Shown here piece by piece: positions 35,221 to 47,445 of a stretch of 64,000 nt of DNA. The stretch is from Nilaparvata lugens (Eukaryota > Arthropoda > Insecta > Hemiptera > Delphacidae), in assembly GCF_014356525.2 (NCBI RefSeq), contig NC_052518.1:94741987-94805986 (forward strand), given 5' to 3'. A model generated the notes under the pieces. It was not told the origin of the DNA, did no database searches, and worked only from the letters and a program-made list of their open reading frames with translations. The position numbers and the translations under genes are program-made. Position 1 is the stretch's first letter. The number at the start of each line of letters is the position of its first letter.

Positions 35221-36163
35221 AAAATCTGGTGTGGTACACTCACACAACTTTCCTTGCTCATTGAACTTGGAGCCTCATTCTTAAACGACAATAATTTAGA
35301 GAAATAACATAATGACGATTGGCGGCAACATAATTATTTGAAACTACGATCAGACTACTGTACATGTGTGTATATAATTGTTTTCAGAGTACTTTTCCCT
35401 TTTTGTAAATTGTGAAATCCGATGATTTTTTAAAAGTCGTCAAAACAGCTGTTCTACAGATGAAATATCTCGACTATGTGTTATTTTTATAGACTGCTCT
35501 ACCTACCTACCTCATGCACGAGAAGGAGGTTACAAAGTCCATTTCTCAAGGATGGAGTGAACCCCCCATTAGTTTCCCAGAAAGGAGACTCATGCCAGTT
35601 GATGGAGCTGATAAATAACTATACAGAATATGAATTTGAAATAAATGAGTCGAGTAATTTTTGAGAAAATCGTGAAAAACATGGTTTTTCAGTAATTATC
35701 CGCCATTTTTCTCAAGAATATTAAGCAGCTCCTGCAATTTTCCTAGAAATGAGACTCCTGTCAGTTGATAGGGCTTATAAATAGCTACCCATGGTATAAA
35801 TTTGAAGAAAATCGTTAGAGCCGTTTTCGAGAAAACCGTGAAAAACAAGGTTTTTTAGTAATTATCTGCCATTTTTCTCGAGAATATTACGCAGCTCCTG
35901 CAATTTTCCCAGAAATGAGACTCATGTCAGTTGATAGGGCTTATAAATAGCTATCCATGGTATAAATTTAAAGAAAATCGTTAGAGCCGTTTTTGAGAAA
36001 ATCGTGAAAAACATGGTTTTTTAGTAATTATCCGCCATTTTTTCCGCCATCTTGAATTGAATTTTATTGAATTTCTTATTGTCGGGTCCTCATGATATAA
36101 GGACCTTAAGTTTAAAATTTCAAGTCAATCGGTTAATTAGGAATGGAGTTATCGTGTTAACAG

Positions 36164-36203
<40 letters not shown>

Positions 36204-36336
36204 ACCAACACCCAAAAATCATGTTTTTGGACTCAGGGGAAATTGAAACGTATAGAAAACTTGAAATTGGGGTACCTTAATTTTTTTTTGGAAAGCAATA
36301 CTTTTCTTACCTATGGTAGTAGGGCAAGGAAAGTAA
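35221..36336 (+). mobile_element. Short-TIR DNA element family D, copy 2
   Basis: It starts 'aaaatctggtgtggtacact' with 'actttccttgc' just inside, and ends 'gggcaaggaaagtaat', so the core terminal repeat is 'actttccttgc'. Inside are a 166-bp tandem triplication (35596-36060) and a (CA)n stretch (36168-36197). No long coding frame. Confidence 0.75.
35596..36060 (+). repeat. 166-bp tandem repeat, nearly three units
   Basis: Units start at 35596, 35762 and 35928, each with 'cagttgat', so the period is exactly 166 both times. Units two and three are closest to each other; unit one is more diverged in its middle. Confidence 0.85.
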
Positions 36337-36404
36337 TAACGTACAGCTGTGAGTTGACAAATTACTGTACTGAATACAATACTGTAGGCATACTGTTACA
36401 ATTA

Positions 36405-39400
36405 CAAATTCCTCAATTTATTCTTTCACGTGAGACGTCTCTATAACGAGGTTTTACCTTACTCCAGATAAAATTCTCTATTTGAAACAAGATAATTTCT
36501 CATAAAATCATAATAATAATGACATATTAGTTTCGAAAGATTGAACCGTCCCAACAATGGAAGCTTGCATTCTTGGATAAAGTAAATACGGCCTATGAAA
36601 TTAACCAAAGTAATTACAGTATTAACTTGAGGTGACCATATTTGTAATTACCTTAACATACATTATGATGGTCAGGCCAAAACGAGACATGATGGCGTCC
36701 CTCAAGTGAATCTGGGCACAGAGGGACGCTAACCTAAAAAGCTGGACTTTCTCGCCGAAAGCACGAACAAAAGTCCATTAGTACAATTGTACTAAAAGCG
36801 GTACAATTTCATAACTTTTGTAGACAGTGTGAATTAAAAAGGTTTGCAGTTCTGTATAGCCAGTTTATCGATTAGCAAATAAAAACAATCTTGAAAACGA
36901 AATTGGATAATTTTCGACTATAGGCTACCCTACTGCTAAAGCTGAGCTCACTTGATAGCATTAGAGTGTATTGAATTTTGATGAAAATGCATGAGAATAA
37001 ATAAAGAGAGATGATTAATAAATAATTATACGAATGTTATCTTATAATAGTGATTAATACTCACTTCAAAAGCGGCTTGAGATTGATAACGATGACTCGA
37101 TGACACTTTCAGGCTTCAGTGAAGGAAAAATGGTGCTAAACGCCGAAACGGAAGCCACTGTCTGTGTAGTTGCAAACTACATCAACACACTCCAGAGTGA
37201 GTGTAGCTTCAAATTTCAATAAATTCGAAAAAATTATTTCGAAAAAACATAGACCTAGAAATTGAGTGATTCAACATTAAATTTAATTATATTGATTTAA
37301 AATAAAATTTATTTGTTGTTAAAATTAATCTTCATCAGTCGTAATTATTAGATTTAGGCTGATGTATTGGGCTGGTGAATACAATTTTTTGTTACAAATA
37401 ATTCAAAATAAATGCTCAAGAAGCAGAATAAATGTTCTAAACGTTATAAAAAACTTCATATTAAATCAAAAACGTTGATAAAATCGATAAATCGAATGTA
37501 AAGATAAGTATCAATACTGATCTATTTAAATCAACAAATTTTGTTGGCGATACTTCAAATATTTGACCGCGCGATTCAAAAATATTTGCCCACATATTCA
37601 GCTCGTGTCGTTGGAATTGAAAGCAAGTTAAGACTTTTGCCGTCTCCATAATATTATATTTTTGTTAGACGAACTAATCATGATTGCCAAGAATAAGGAT
37701 TAATTCTATTTAGTAATGTATAGTGGCTTTATCATGCTTTCAATTCCAACGACACAAGCTGAATTTGTGCACAAATGTTTTTGAATTGCGCGGTCAAATA
37801 TTTGAAGCATCGCCAACCAAATTTGTTGATTCAAATAGATCATTATTGATATATAACTTTACATTCAATCTATCGATTTTATCAGCGTTTTTTGATTTAA
37901 TATATGACGATTTTTATAACTTTCGAAACATTTATTCTGCTCCTTGAGCATTTATTTTGAATTATTTGTATTTACCTGCTCAAAACATCAGCCTAGATAT
38001 AATGATTACAAGGGATAAAGATCAATTTGAACAACAAAGAAACTTTATTTTGAATGAATATGATTAAATTCAATTTTCAATCACTCAATTTCTTTGTTTT
38101 TTCAGAATAATTTTTTCGAATTTATTTGAATTTGAGGTTCAACGCCCTCTAGTTTAGTTTGTGAGAATGTAAACAAGATTGGCGTCTCTCTCACGGTATT
38201 TTGGCGGTTAGCGTGGGTCTTGTTCCTGTAATTTCTTGAAGGTGTCATCGGTCTAAAGCTTCGTTTCGAGTGAGTATTAATCAGTATTATAAGATAACAT
38301 TCGTATAATGTATTACTCATCTCTCTTTATTTATTCTCATAGATATTCACCGGAATTCAATACACTCTAATATTATCAAGTGAGCTCACTTACAGCATTA
38401 GGCTATTGCATACAGTCGAAAATTAGCCAATTACGTTTTCAAGATAGTTCTTAGTTGTTAATCGATAAACTCATTAAATAACTGCAAACATTTTTAATTC
38501 ACACTGTCTACAATAATTATGAAATTGTACCGCTTTTAGTACAATTGTACTAATGGACTTTTGTTCCTGCTTTCGGCGAGAAAGTCCAGCTTTTTAGGTT
38601 AGCGTCCCTTTGTGTCCAGATTTACTTGAGGGACGCTATCATGTCTCGTTTTGGCCTGACCATCATAATGTATGTTAAGGTAATTACAAATATGGTCACC
38701 TCAAGTTAATACCGTAATTATTTTGGTTAAGGCTGTGCAAAGGCTAAAAATAACCTTTCTACTGGTGATATTTTTCAGTTTTTTGATTTTTGGAAATCAT
38801 CATCCTATTAAAATGAAAAAGTTTTCTTGGGAAACATTTTTTTTCGATCATTACTTTTTGAGATATGAGCGTCTAAAGTTTGAATATTTGGTACAGAACA
38901 TTTCAAATTCTGTTAAGAGATAAATCCATGAGATTTAGAGAATAAATTCTTCATGGTATTTTTGATTGAATAAAACAAAAAATTCTTGAAAATATCAATT
39001 TTTGAGAAAGTTATTCAATTTACTAAAAATGACCAAAAATAACTTTTAATTGAGTTATATTAGGCCATTTTTAGTAAATTGAATAACTTTCTCAAAAATT
39101 GAAATTTTCAAAAAAAGGTTTTATTCAATCAACAATACCATGTAGAATTTATTCTCTAAATCTCATGGATTTATCTCTTACAGAATTTGAAATGTTCTGT
39201 CCCAAAAATTTTAACTTTAGGCGCTCATATCTCAAAAATTGATGATCAGAAAAAAATGTTTTTCTGAGAAAACTTTTTCATTTTGATAGCTTGATGATAT
39301 ACAAATCGAAAAACTCCTTTGAAAAATATCACCAGTAGAAAGTTTATTTTTAGCCTTTGCATAGCCTTTATTTCATAGGCCGTATTTACTTTATCCAAGA

Positions 39401-39570
39401 ATGCAAGCTTCTATTGATAGGGCTAGTTCAATCCTCAGATACTTCAAAAAAATTGGTTTATTATCTTGTTTCAAATATAGAATTTTATCTAGAGTATGGT
39501 ACCGTACTCTGTGAGTACGGTAAAACCTCGTAGTGACGAGGAAGTGACGTCTCACGAGTATCAAGGAATT
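36405..39570. repeat. Giant inverted repeat, arms about 1.2 kb
   Basis: The left arm 36405-37625 is mirrored by 37735-39570 around a spacer of about 109 bp. Clear mirrored blocks include 'acgaggttttacc', 'aagcttgcattcttggataa', 'ttgtaattaccttaacatac', 'ggcgagaaagtccag' (right arm), 'gtacaattgtacta' and 'ttggaattgaaagca'. The right arm is longer only because MITE C (38731-39366) is inserted in it. Arms look about 85-90% identical. A transcript crossing it would fold into a very long hairpin. Short open frames mirrored at the centre follow from the symmetry. No transposase or known terminal motif seen. Confidence 0.9.
38731..39366. mobile_element. TTAA-targeting MITE family C, copy in the giant inverted repeat
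   Basis: 636-bp foldback beginning 'ggctgtgcaaaggctaaaaa' and ending 'gcctttgcatagcc'. The left flank is TTAA (38727-38730); the right flank is TTTA, one base changed. The uninterrupted left arm of the giant repeat has a single TTAA at 36601-36604 at the matching place, which is the pre-insertion site. Confidence 0.85.
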
Positions 39571-40029
39571 GATAATTCATTCATAATACTTTACAATAAC
39601 AATAGTCTAATTTTGTACACGTCCGCTTTTCAACTATTTCCTCATCATCATCATAATAATAACGTAAACAGTAGATCAGTCATCTCCCTCACCAGGTCAA
39701 CTTTGTTTACAAACAAGGTTACTACTGTTTATTATTTTCTTCTTTCTATTCTTCTTCTTCGTCAATAGTTGTTGTAGGTCCTTCCATACAACTTACGGTA
39801 TATCTATAGTCCATTGTCACTCGTCCTATAGGTTCGTCACAGATGTTTTTCTGATGACAAAGGTTTGCATTGTCTCGAGTAGCTAAGATTTCACTTCTCT
39901 CTCTATCTCTTTTGAAGGCTGATCTTTCTTCCATGTCGAAAATCGTCTTATTCGATAATCATAATTCTATTCTATTTCATCATCACGCTATTACTAAAGA
40001 TTAATTCATCACTTTCAGATCATTCTTAA

Positions 40030-40270
40030 AGCCTGGTTTTCATTGGTAGAGTTAGTGGTAGAGTTCCCTGGGCAAGTACTAACTATCTTGTGAACTCTCC
40101 CAATGAAAACGCTGATAGTAGAGTAGAGTCATGGTAGAGTACTAGTTTTTAGTAGAGTAGAGTGGGATAGTACTCTACCACTTGCCTTCCCTCACCACCG
40201 CTTCTCACTCTACTCTTCCACTATTAAGCTAATGAAAACAGTCTCGAGCTAGTAGAGTAGAGTCGTGCCG
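40030..40270. repeat. 'tagagtagag'-rich MITE
   Basis: Starts 'aagcctggttttcattggta', and a mirrored 'ccaatgaaaac' recurs inside. Many copies of 'gtagagtagagt' and their complements 'actctacta' fill the body. Probably a foldback element with internal repeats; the ends are uncertain. Confidence 0.5.
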
Positions 40271-41876
40271 TAGGCTATCAAGTTTAAGAAGTATTGTTAT
40301 TTATTTTAAGTCAAATCAAATCAAAGCTTATTCATCAAATATGAATGGTGATTCATCACCATTTGTACCGCAGTTACAGTCGCACATATTGTCTGATTTG
40401 GATGGAATTTGGTATGCAAGTTCTTTGAAACAAGGCGCAGAAACGTATGTGTAACGATTTTTGGTAAGACCTCCGTTTTTTTTTTTTTTTTTTTGTAATA
40501 TTCAAAAAACTGTAGAATAACCTCAAAAGTTACTTTTTCGTATCTTTAAAGATACAGCAATTCATGTTCCTACTTTTCGCATTTTTTGTTCATTTTTGTG
40601 TCGCTCTACAGTGTCAAGTCTTTTTTTCCTTTTGGTATGAGATCGGAAACCGATTTGTGAGCATTAACATTCAGCATAAGCATAACAAGCCATAACATTG
40701 AATCCACTTTTCATGAAAAACATCATTAGCAACCTCCTGTCATTGTCACCAAAAAACCCATCTTATTTAGAATCATTTTTCGTCTCACCATCGTCTGTGA
40801 GACGATTCATCATCTAAATTGCCCATATTCCATTTTTCCGTCAGTTGACCGATTTCTTAAAATTAAGTATTAGAAAAGTTGTGATATATGTTTATATTGT
40901 AAATATGGAGACGATATAAAGGTACCTCCTTGATAAGTCCGGTGTCCCTGCAAACAGTGTCTCTAGCACTTTCAATGTAGAAAATAGCAGATGACATGGC
41001 TAAATCTTCACAATTTACTGTACTTACTGTACTGGCCCTTCTCATTAGTTTGAAAGTTGTATTCATGAGGCTTGAGAATTGGAAAATCGTGTTAGTAGAG
41101 TAGAGTAGGGTATATTAGGTTCTAAGTATTGTTAATAACCTAGCAACCTGGAATGATGAACATCATCGAAATATAATTACTATTATTAAAAAAAAAAATT
41201 TGGAGATGACAAAATATTTGAGTACTATAACCTCAACTTTCTAGAATTAATTAATATTTTTTCCAGGAAATCACAATATGATTTCATATTATTAACATAT
41301 TATGTTGTTGCAACAGTACTATTGAAACAAAATTGCTCTAATCAAAAGTTGATTATTTTTTGTCAGCTGTTTGAAATGTAATCTATCAGCTCTGGGCATG
41401 TAGGTTGACGGGATTTCAATAAAGCTGTGTGTATAAATAATTATTAATGTTGGTGAGTCGAAGAAAAAAGCTTCTAATACATTTTTTGACATTTTTTGGA
41501 AGCAAATTAAACTGTGTGTTAGATATCCAGTCATTATTAATTTGACAGTAGAAAAATATGAAAAAAATATGTACTTTTGGAAAAACCTTTTTATTGTTGT
41601 AAGTTATTTTTCTTTAAATTTCTCACTTGCTAATGATAGTATACGATTTATTGGATTAATTTCTCGATATAAACAAATATGGAGTACAAACAAAATCTTC
41701 TTACATTGATAATAAGCGTTTTCCTTCTCTATGTCTCTACATAAGTAAGATCATTGTCTCATCAAAATCTATATCAGATTCATCATTCAAAGAATCAAAT
41801 ATTTCATCATCATTCATTTCAGTAATAATACAAATGAGAAATAAGAGTTTGCAATATTACATAGCTATACTAACAT
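40271..41876. other. Non-coding stretch
   Basis: No gene supported. Contains a poly(T) tract near 40478-40494. Confidence 0.5.
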
Positions 41877-41903
41877 ATATATATAACATATATAATATAT
41901 ATA

Positions 41904-41938
<35 letters not shown>
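41877..41938. repeat. (AT)n microsatellite
   Basis: Alternating TA with a few interruptions over about 60 bp. Confidence 0.9.
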
Positions 41939-41945
<7 letters not shown>

Positions 41946-42085
41946 ATTACTATGTATATTGTGCACACACATCATGCGCACAATTGGATCACACCTGCTG
42001 ATCAGTAAAGAACAATGGAATGATGCCAGGAAAAAGCTGAAGGGGAGTGTTGAAGGAGATATCTCTCTCACACACACAAAGAAAG

Positions 42086-42088
<3 letters not shown>

Positions 42089-42162
<74 letters not shown>
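42089..42162. repeat. (CA)n microsatellite
   Basis: 37 uninterrupted CA units. The Thr/His and Cys/Val frames over it are translations of the repeat. Confidence 0.95.
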
Positions 42163-42168
<6 letters not shown>

Positions 42169-42553
42169 GATGAAAACTCAATTTCCCGGGTCGCCATTTG
42201 AATTTGGTTGAAATTTAGCTATGGTTATAAGCTTATCTTCGGGAGCTGAACAAAAAAGCTTGTAATAAATTTTTTGTGAGGAACATGTACTCCACTTATA
42301 CGTTACCATGTGACATATTACATCAGGTTTTATATATGTCACCATGTGACATATATATTGCTATAAACACTTATACAAATCTCATACAAAATACTACCAT
42401 ACACATAATAAAAGCCGGCAAGGTCGGCAGATGATGAATATGACGGCTGTGTAAAATAATGGGAGAGAGAAGACGGAGGAGAGATGAGAGAGACCGACCG
42501 GCTTGAAACAAAGGAGGTCGATCTGAGAGACGAAGCAGGCGTGTTTGAGCCGA

Positions 42554-42706
42554 ATGGCTAGGTGGAGACCCTCTAATCGCATTTTGATGGTTCACCGGAA
42601 CTCAGAACTGGATGCTGAAGAAGAAGATTTCGACCTGGAGAGCCTGGAGAAGCCGTCCACTTCTCCAGATACGGCGGCCGGAAGCGACATTACTTTGTCG
42701 CTTTAA
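42554..42706 (+). CDS. Possible C-terminal coding segment (acidic)
   Basis: The frame from ATG 42554 to TAA 42704-42706 encodes 50 residues ending in an acidic, Ser/Thr-rich tail (NSELDAEEEDFDLESLEKPS, then PDTAAGSDITLSL). That looks like a genuine protein end and has high GC content. Upstream the frame opens only after a TGA near 42524, so it would need a splice acceptor there, which I could not place firmly. Downstream the same frame stays open for 100 codons after the stop (42707-43009) and encodes a hydrophobic stretch IIYLLIAVLPIAICLM followed by a CTC-repeat region. It could be a terminal exon, a gene with a recent stop, or chance. Confidence 0.25.
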   Translation: MARWRPSNRILMVHRNSELDAEEEDFDLESLEKPSTSPDTAAGSDITLSL

Positions 42707-43009
42707 GTGTCATTACTTTGTGGTCCGAATGACGAAGGACGAGAACAGTGCATCTCATTTATAATTTATCTTCTAATCGCTGTACTGCCGATTGCAATCT
42801 GCCTGATGTCCATTCAACAACCTCCTCCTCCTACCAACCAACTCCTCCTCCTCCTCCTCCTTGTCCTCCTACCCCTATTCATCTTTCCCCTCTACCACCT
42901 CATTCAAACTTGTGGTCGAGACCAACGGATAGTGCCGTGTAATATTGTGAATTGGCACTATTGGCAGCGATTGGAGGCACTTGATCGGCTTTATGGGCTC
43001 GGTGGCTAA

Positions 43010-46000
43010 GTGGCTTCACACCTTTGCTGTTTTTCGTGAGACTGCTGACCGTGAAACGATGGTCTTAAATAATATTCTTCCTCAATGAACTAGAGTATTG
43101 GACTCCTATTTCCGACCTACGTGTTCTTTCAAGTGACTACTCACCATTCACTCAGAATAAGAAACTTGAGAAAGACACCCTATACCAATATTATTGAATT
43201 ATAAGAAGAAAACTTCAACTGCACATTTATTTGAATATTATTTAGCTAACATAGAAAGAAGCTTAATGAATGAAAAACTAACTACTTAGCTGTTTACACT
43301 CTGCAGGATTTCCCAAAAAAGAGAATGTATAAAATGGAAAACTCTTTTATTATTGATTAATTCTATAATATGAACGTCCTCTCCTTATAAATCAGCTAAA
43401 GTAATTTATTCATTTCAGAATAAAATAAAGGAATTCATTCTTCTACTTTTAATTTTATTATGTTCATATTTGAAGTATTGAGCTCATCAATCTTGGAAAC
43501 ATCGTCAGATTAAGCCTGCAATATTCAGTTTTTCTATGAGATCACAGCTCACCGTAAAAATAAAGCATCATCAAATCAAACGTTGAATTTTCGCGTTGGA
43601 AAATTAACCTTGATGAGAGGCAGTTTGAAAACAAAACTGAATCTGTTCTAAGCGCTAAGGTCGACCAGGACTAGTTCTGATGTTGCCTATAGCATGTCCA
43701 GTATCCGCTTTTCGAAAATAAAATCAGATGAATAAAAAAACGCTGGATAAAAAGGAAATGGCCGAATGCAAATACATCTCATTATCAGATGCCGGTCTGA
43801 TCGGTTTTAGATAAAGCCGACATAATTATCATTAATACCATTATAACCAGTAGCAAGGAACTCGCTGATCTGTAGGCTGTACTACTTGCTGTAAGCATCA
43901 TTTTACGCACTAAGTATAAGGGTAGGGAATTTGCGTTCAAAATTAGAGCATTAATGGAGAAACAATGTTCTTAGAACACACTCTGGTTTACAATTAATTT
44001 AATCGTGCGACTCGTATACAATTATTATTCTGATTTCACGCTATTTTGAAAACACACATGTACTCTATTTTGATTCTTCAACTAACCATCACGGTATAAG
44101 TATTGGAGCAACTAATTCAACTTCTCATTATCAAGTTTCATCCTGTTATTTTTAATATGAATGATGAATAATGAGCGATTTCAAATTGTTAGCCTATCTA
44201 TAATCTATTATGAATAGGGTATCAATTCGATGTGCTACCAATTTCTTACTTGGTATGGTCACCTCTGTACTTTATTGCTACGTCCTGAAATGTCTCGTTA
44301 ACTCCTTACTCTTGATAAGTATAAATAAATTTCATTTATTCATTTTCATTCATCCATGAAGTCTATCTTTGTACTCCATCCAAATTCCAATTAAGTTTCT
44401 AACCAAACTCTCATACCATGAAGTCCAGCCTGTGGATAAAAGCCTTCAGGTTAAAAAAAATGACAAAGTAGATTTCTCAATCATGATTCTCATTCTATTA
44501 TGATTCTTATTGAATGTGATCACAGTCTCACATCGTGATTTATAACTTAATTTCAATCAAGATTATTCTGAAAAGTTGTAGGTTTTCCTGTTTGTATTGT
44601 AACAGGGATGAATTCGTTCAATGAACAATACTAAATTTAAATTCACTAAGAATAGTTCAAGTGCGTGTCTATTATTTTAATAAATTGTCATTGATTGGTA
44701 ATTCTATCTCATTACTAGAATATTTTTCAAGATGTGTTCTTGGTCTTACGTTTCTTAATGTTATGTTTGAAAAGTTAGCGATTGGGGATTATAAATTAAG
44801 TTGAATATAGATTACTGCTCTGATTGAGTTTTCATCAAAACAATGGATAAAAAATTGGAATTTTGAATTGAGCTTATTTGTTTTTGATAAAATTTACGTT
44901 TTTAGAATCTGTACAAAGTACCTGTTTCCGTCTAGAATTTATGAAAAAAAGATAAATATTACCTTGTTGCATTAAGATTGGTTCCGTCCTTAAAACTATT
45001 TTCATCGCTCCAGTATTAGGCTACGTGCGAAACAAATGGATGAAGAATTTTTGTGCCTTTTTTCATTTTACAAGAATCTCTGTGAATACTTCATCGGTTA
45101 CCTCAATCTTTTATGCTCTTCTTCGACTTTTTATAGAGTTATTTTCACCTGATCGATTGTTGCTACTTTATGGATGGTCGACTGAGTATTTAACACTCGA
45201 CTTATTTTCAAGTTCCATTCATTATAGACCGTATATACATACTTGATAGTCTATGATCCATAAACATTTTTAAATAATCTACCATTAATTATTTCAACCT
45301 TCACCTCCTACAAAAATATATTTCATGTCCATACTGTTTATAATATTATTCCTTACATTTAAATTAATGCATCCAAATTTATGTTGGTGTCTTCTCTGTT
45401 AATATACAATGCTTTGCTTCTGCATGTTGAGTTCAGCATAATTATCTAATTGCTTGGCTTATGCTTATGAGAATGGAATACCTGCTACCTGTTAATTTTC
45501 CTGTTTTATACTGTTCCGAATCCATCTATATAAAGTTATCAATAATGCTTTATTGTTTTTGGGAATTCTGCTGTTGTGGTACATACGAATAAAGTTGTTT
45601 ACGATCATCCACTAGTAAGTGTATAAGTGTACTAGTGAGTGATCACACTACCAATATTTCCAAATATACTTTTGTGAAGAGAACAGTAATTTATTATTGT
45701 ATAGTTTTAGTGATTTTTTGTAATTTTAACGCTGTTAAAATGTATAAAGCTGTATGAACGCTGTATAAAGCCCGGTTTATTTTTATTTTTATTCAGCTAT
45801 AGCCGATCCATCAATTCGTAAGCATGTGTAATGATGTCAATGAACTGACTGTTATCAAGATTGACTGTTCAAATTTGTGAAGGCTTCTTGTAAAATAGAT
45901 ACAGTTAATAGTACACAAACTAGGAAAGCATAAAACATGTATCAGATAAATAGTACTCATCTAATTTGTTATCGAGTTACTAATAACCATGCTCGTTTCA

Positions 46001-46408
46001 CACAATATTATAAAATATCATCTAGCCTAAGTGGCATTTGATCTATTATTTGCTGGTTCATGTTTGTTGTTCCGTCATTACAGTTTTTGTGTTGACAATT
46101 GGTTCAATTATGAGAAAATGAATCAAAGAAAAAATAGAACAAAAAGCTTCACTTTGAATATTTAATTGTGATTTGTAAGTTTTGAGGAATTTATTCTCTA
46201 TTGCAGTTGTTCCATCTGGAATAACCAACCACAGTATCTGTATATCATAATTTTGAAAAAAAACTCGTTGTATTTAATCCATTCTGAAAATATTGTAATT
46301 CAATGTATACATTAATAAATAATATGTGTATGAAAATACTGTTGTTGAAAGTTGTAACTTATTAAATTTGATTGTCGGTGACTAACGTCTTGATTGTTGT
46401 CTTTGCAG
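43010..46408 (+). other. Non-coding stretch upstream of the zinc-finger exon
   Basis: No coding exon could be supported; at least the last part must be intron of the zinc-finger gene, ending in the acceptor 'gttgtctttgcag' at 46396-46408. The 73-codon frame at 45025-45246 has no motif. Confidence 0.5.
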
Positions 46409-47445
46409 ATATTCGGCTCCAAATCGGAATTGCAGATTCATTCTCAGCTGCACATGGACGAGGTGAAGCCATACAAGTGCACGCAGTGCAGCAAGACATT
46501 CGCCAACAGCGCATACATGAGCCAGCACACGCGCATCCACCTGGGCATCAAGCCCTTCCGCTGCGAGATCTGTCCGCGCAACTTCACACAGCTGTCACAC
46601 CTGCAGCAGCACATACGCACACACACCGGCGACAAGCCCTACAAGTGCCGGCATCCCAACTGCAACAAGGCCTTCGCGCAGCTCAGCAACCTGCAGTCGC
46701 ACTCGCGCTGCCACCAGACCGACAAGCCCTACAAGTGCAACTCCTGCTACAAGTGCTTCTCCGACGAGCCCTCCCTGCTCGAGCACATCCCCAAGCACAA
46801 GGAGTCCAAGCACCTAAAGACGCACATCTGCCAGTACTGCGGCAAGAGCTACAAGCAAGAGAGCCACCTGTCGGAGCACATGCATCAGAAGCATGCCGAA
46901 AGGACCGACAAGCAGCCGCCCATCAGTCAGCACGAGGCTCTCCAACAACAAAACAATGGGAAATAATGATCACCTGCACCGAGATATGAACGGTGGTGGT
47001 AATGGAGGGGATGATCCACACTCAGGAAGGCCTCCCGCACCACCACCCACTCCGGGCGCGGTTTCCCCAGGAAACTATCACGACTCGGTGATCGGCAAGA
47101 ACAATACGTCCTCCGCCTCAGCATTCACACCCATCCAGTCGATGGGCATCCCCTCACATCATCACAACAACCACCTCAACCATCACCAGATCTCAGACCC
47201 GCGATCTATCCTACAACGCCATCGCCTTCCCCGGCACCAAGGTTGTGACCTCCGCCGGCCAGATCGAGGGCCTCCCCGGCAGTGTGCAGACTTCGGTCGC
47301 CATGGAAATGCCCAAAAAAGTCTCGGGCAACAGCTTCCCCAACTTGATTTCGCTCAACCAGATCAGGAACTATGCTCACCAGCCGACTCCATCGCTCATG
47401 ACGACCGAGCACCTCATCGAAGGCCTCAAGAACAAGAGCCAATAA
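46409..47445 (+). CDS. C2H2 zinc-finger transcription factor, rotund/squeeze/LIN-29 family, terminal exon
   Basis: After the acceptor 'gttgtctttgcag' the exon opens in phase 0 with IFGSKSELQIHSQLH, the second half of a first finger whose Cys pair must be in the previous exon. Five more C2H2 fingers follow: CTQCSKTF...HTRIH, CEICPRNF...HIRTH, CRHPNCNKAF...HSRCH, CNSCYKCF...HIPKH and CQYCGKSY...HQKH. The block CNSCYKCFSDEPSLLEHIPK followed by KESKHLKTH is characteristic of the rotund/squeeze and LIN-29 family, nuclear DNA-binding regulators. A low-complexity C-terminal region then reads on in two other frames: from about 46965 (HRDMNGGGNGGDD; PPAPPPTPG), and from about 47199 (SYNAIAFPGTKVV; SFPNLISLNQIRNYAHQPTP) to TAA 47443-47445. 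Each shift equals one extra base, at an AAA (46961-46963) and a CCC (47198-47200). The family is clear; the exact orthologue (rn or sqz, or the related dati) is not. Confidence 0.85.

Noticed and set aside
35596..36060. CRISPR-like array
   Set aside because: Units are contiguous 166-bp tandem copies without spacers, in an animal genome.
37461..37947. Mirrored 62- and 74-codon frames in the centre of the giant inverted repeat
   Set aside because: Similarity between them follows from the inverted repeat; no codon-level conservation signal beyond general arm identity is visible by eye.
41910..42201. Open frames rich in Cys/Val and Thr/His
   Set aside because: Produced by the (CA)n microsatellite at 42089-42162.
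43000..43070. tRNA-like A-box 'tggctaagtgg'
   Set aside because: No matching B-box, acceptor stem or anticodon arm could be drawn around it.
46372..46989. 205-codon frame overlapping the zinc fingers
   Set aside because: Out of frame with the clear C2H2 fingers and rich in Ala/Gln/His, as expected from a shifted GC-rich coding exon.
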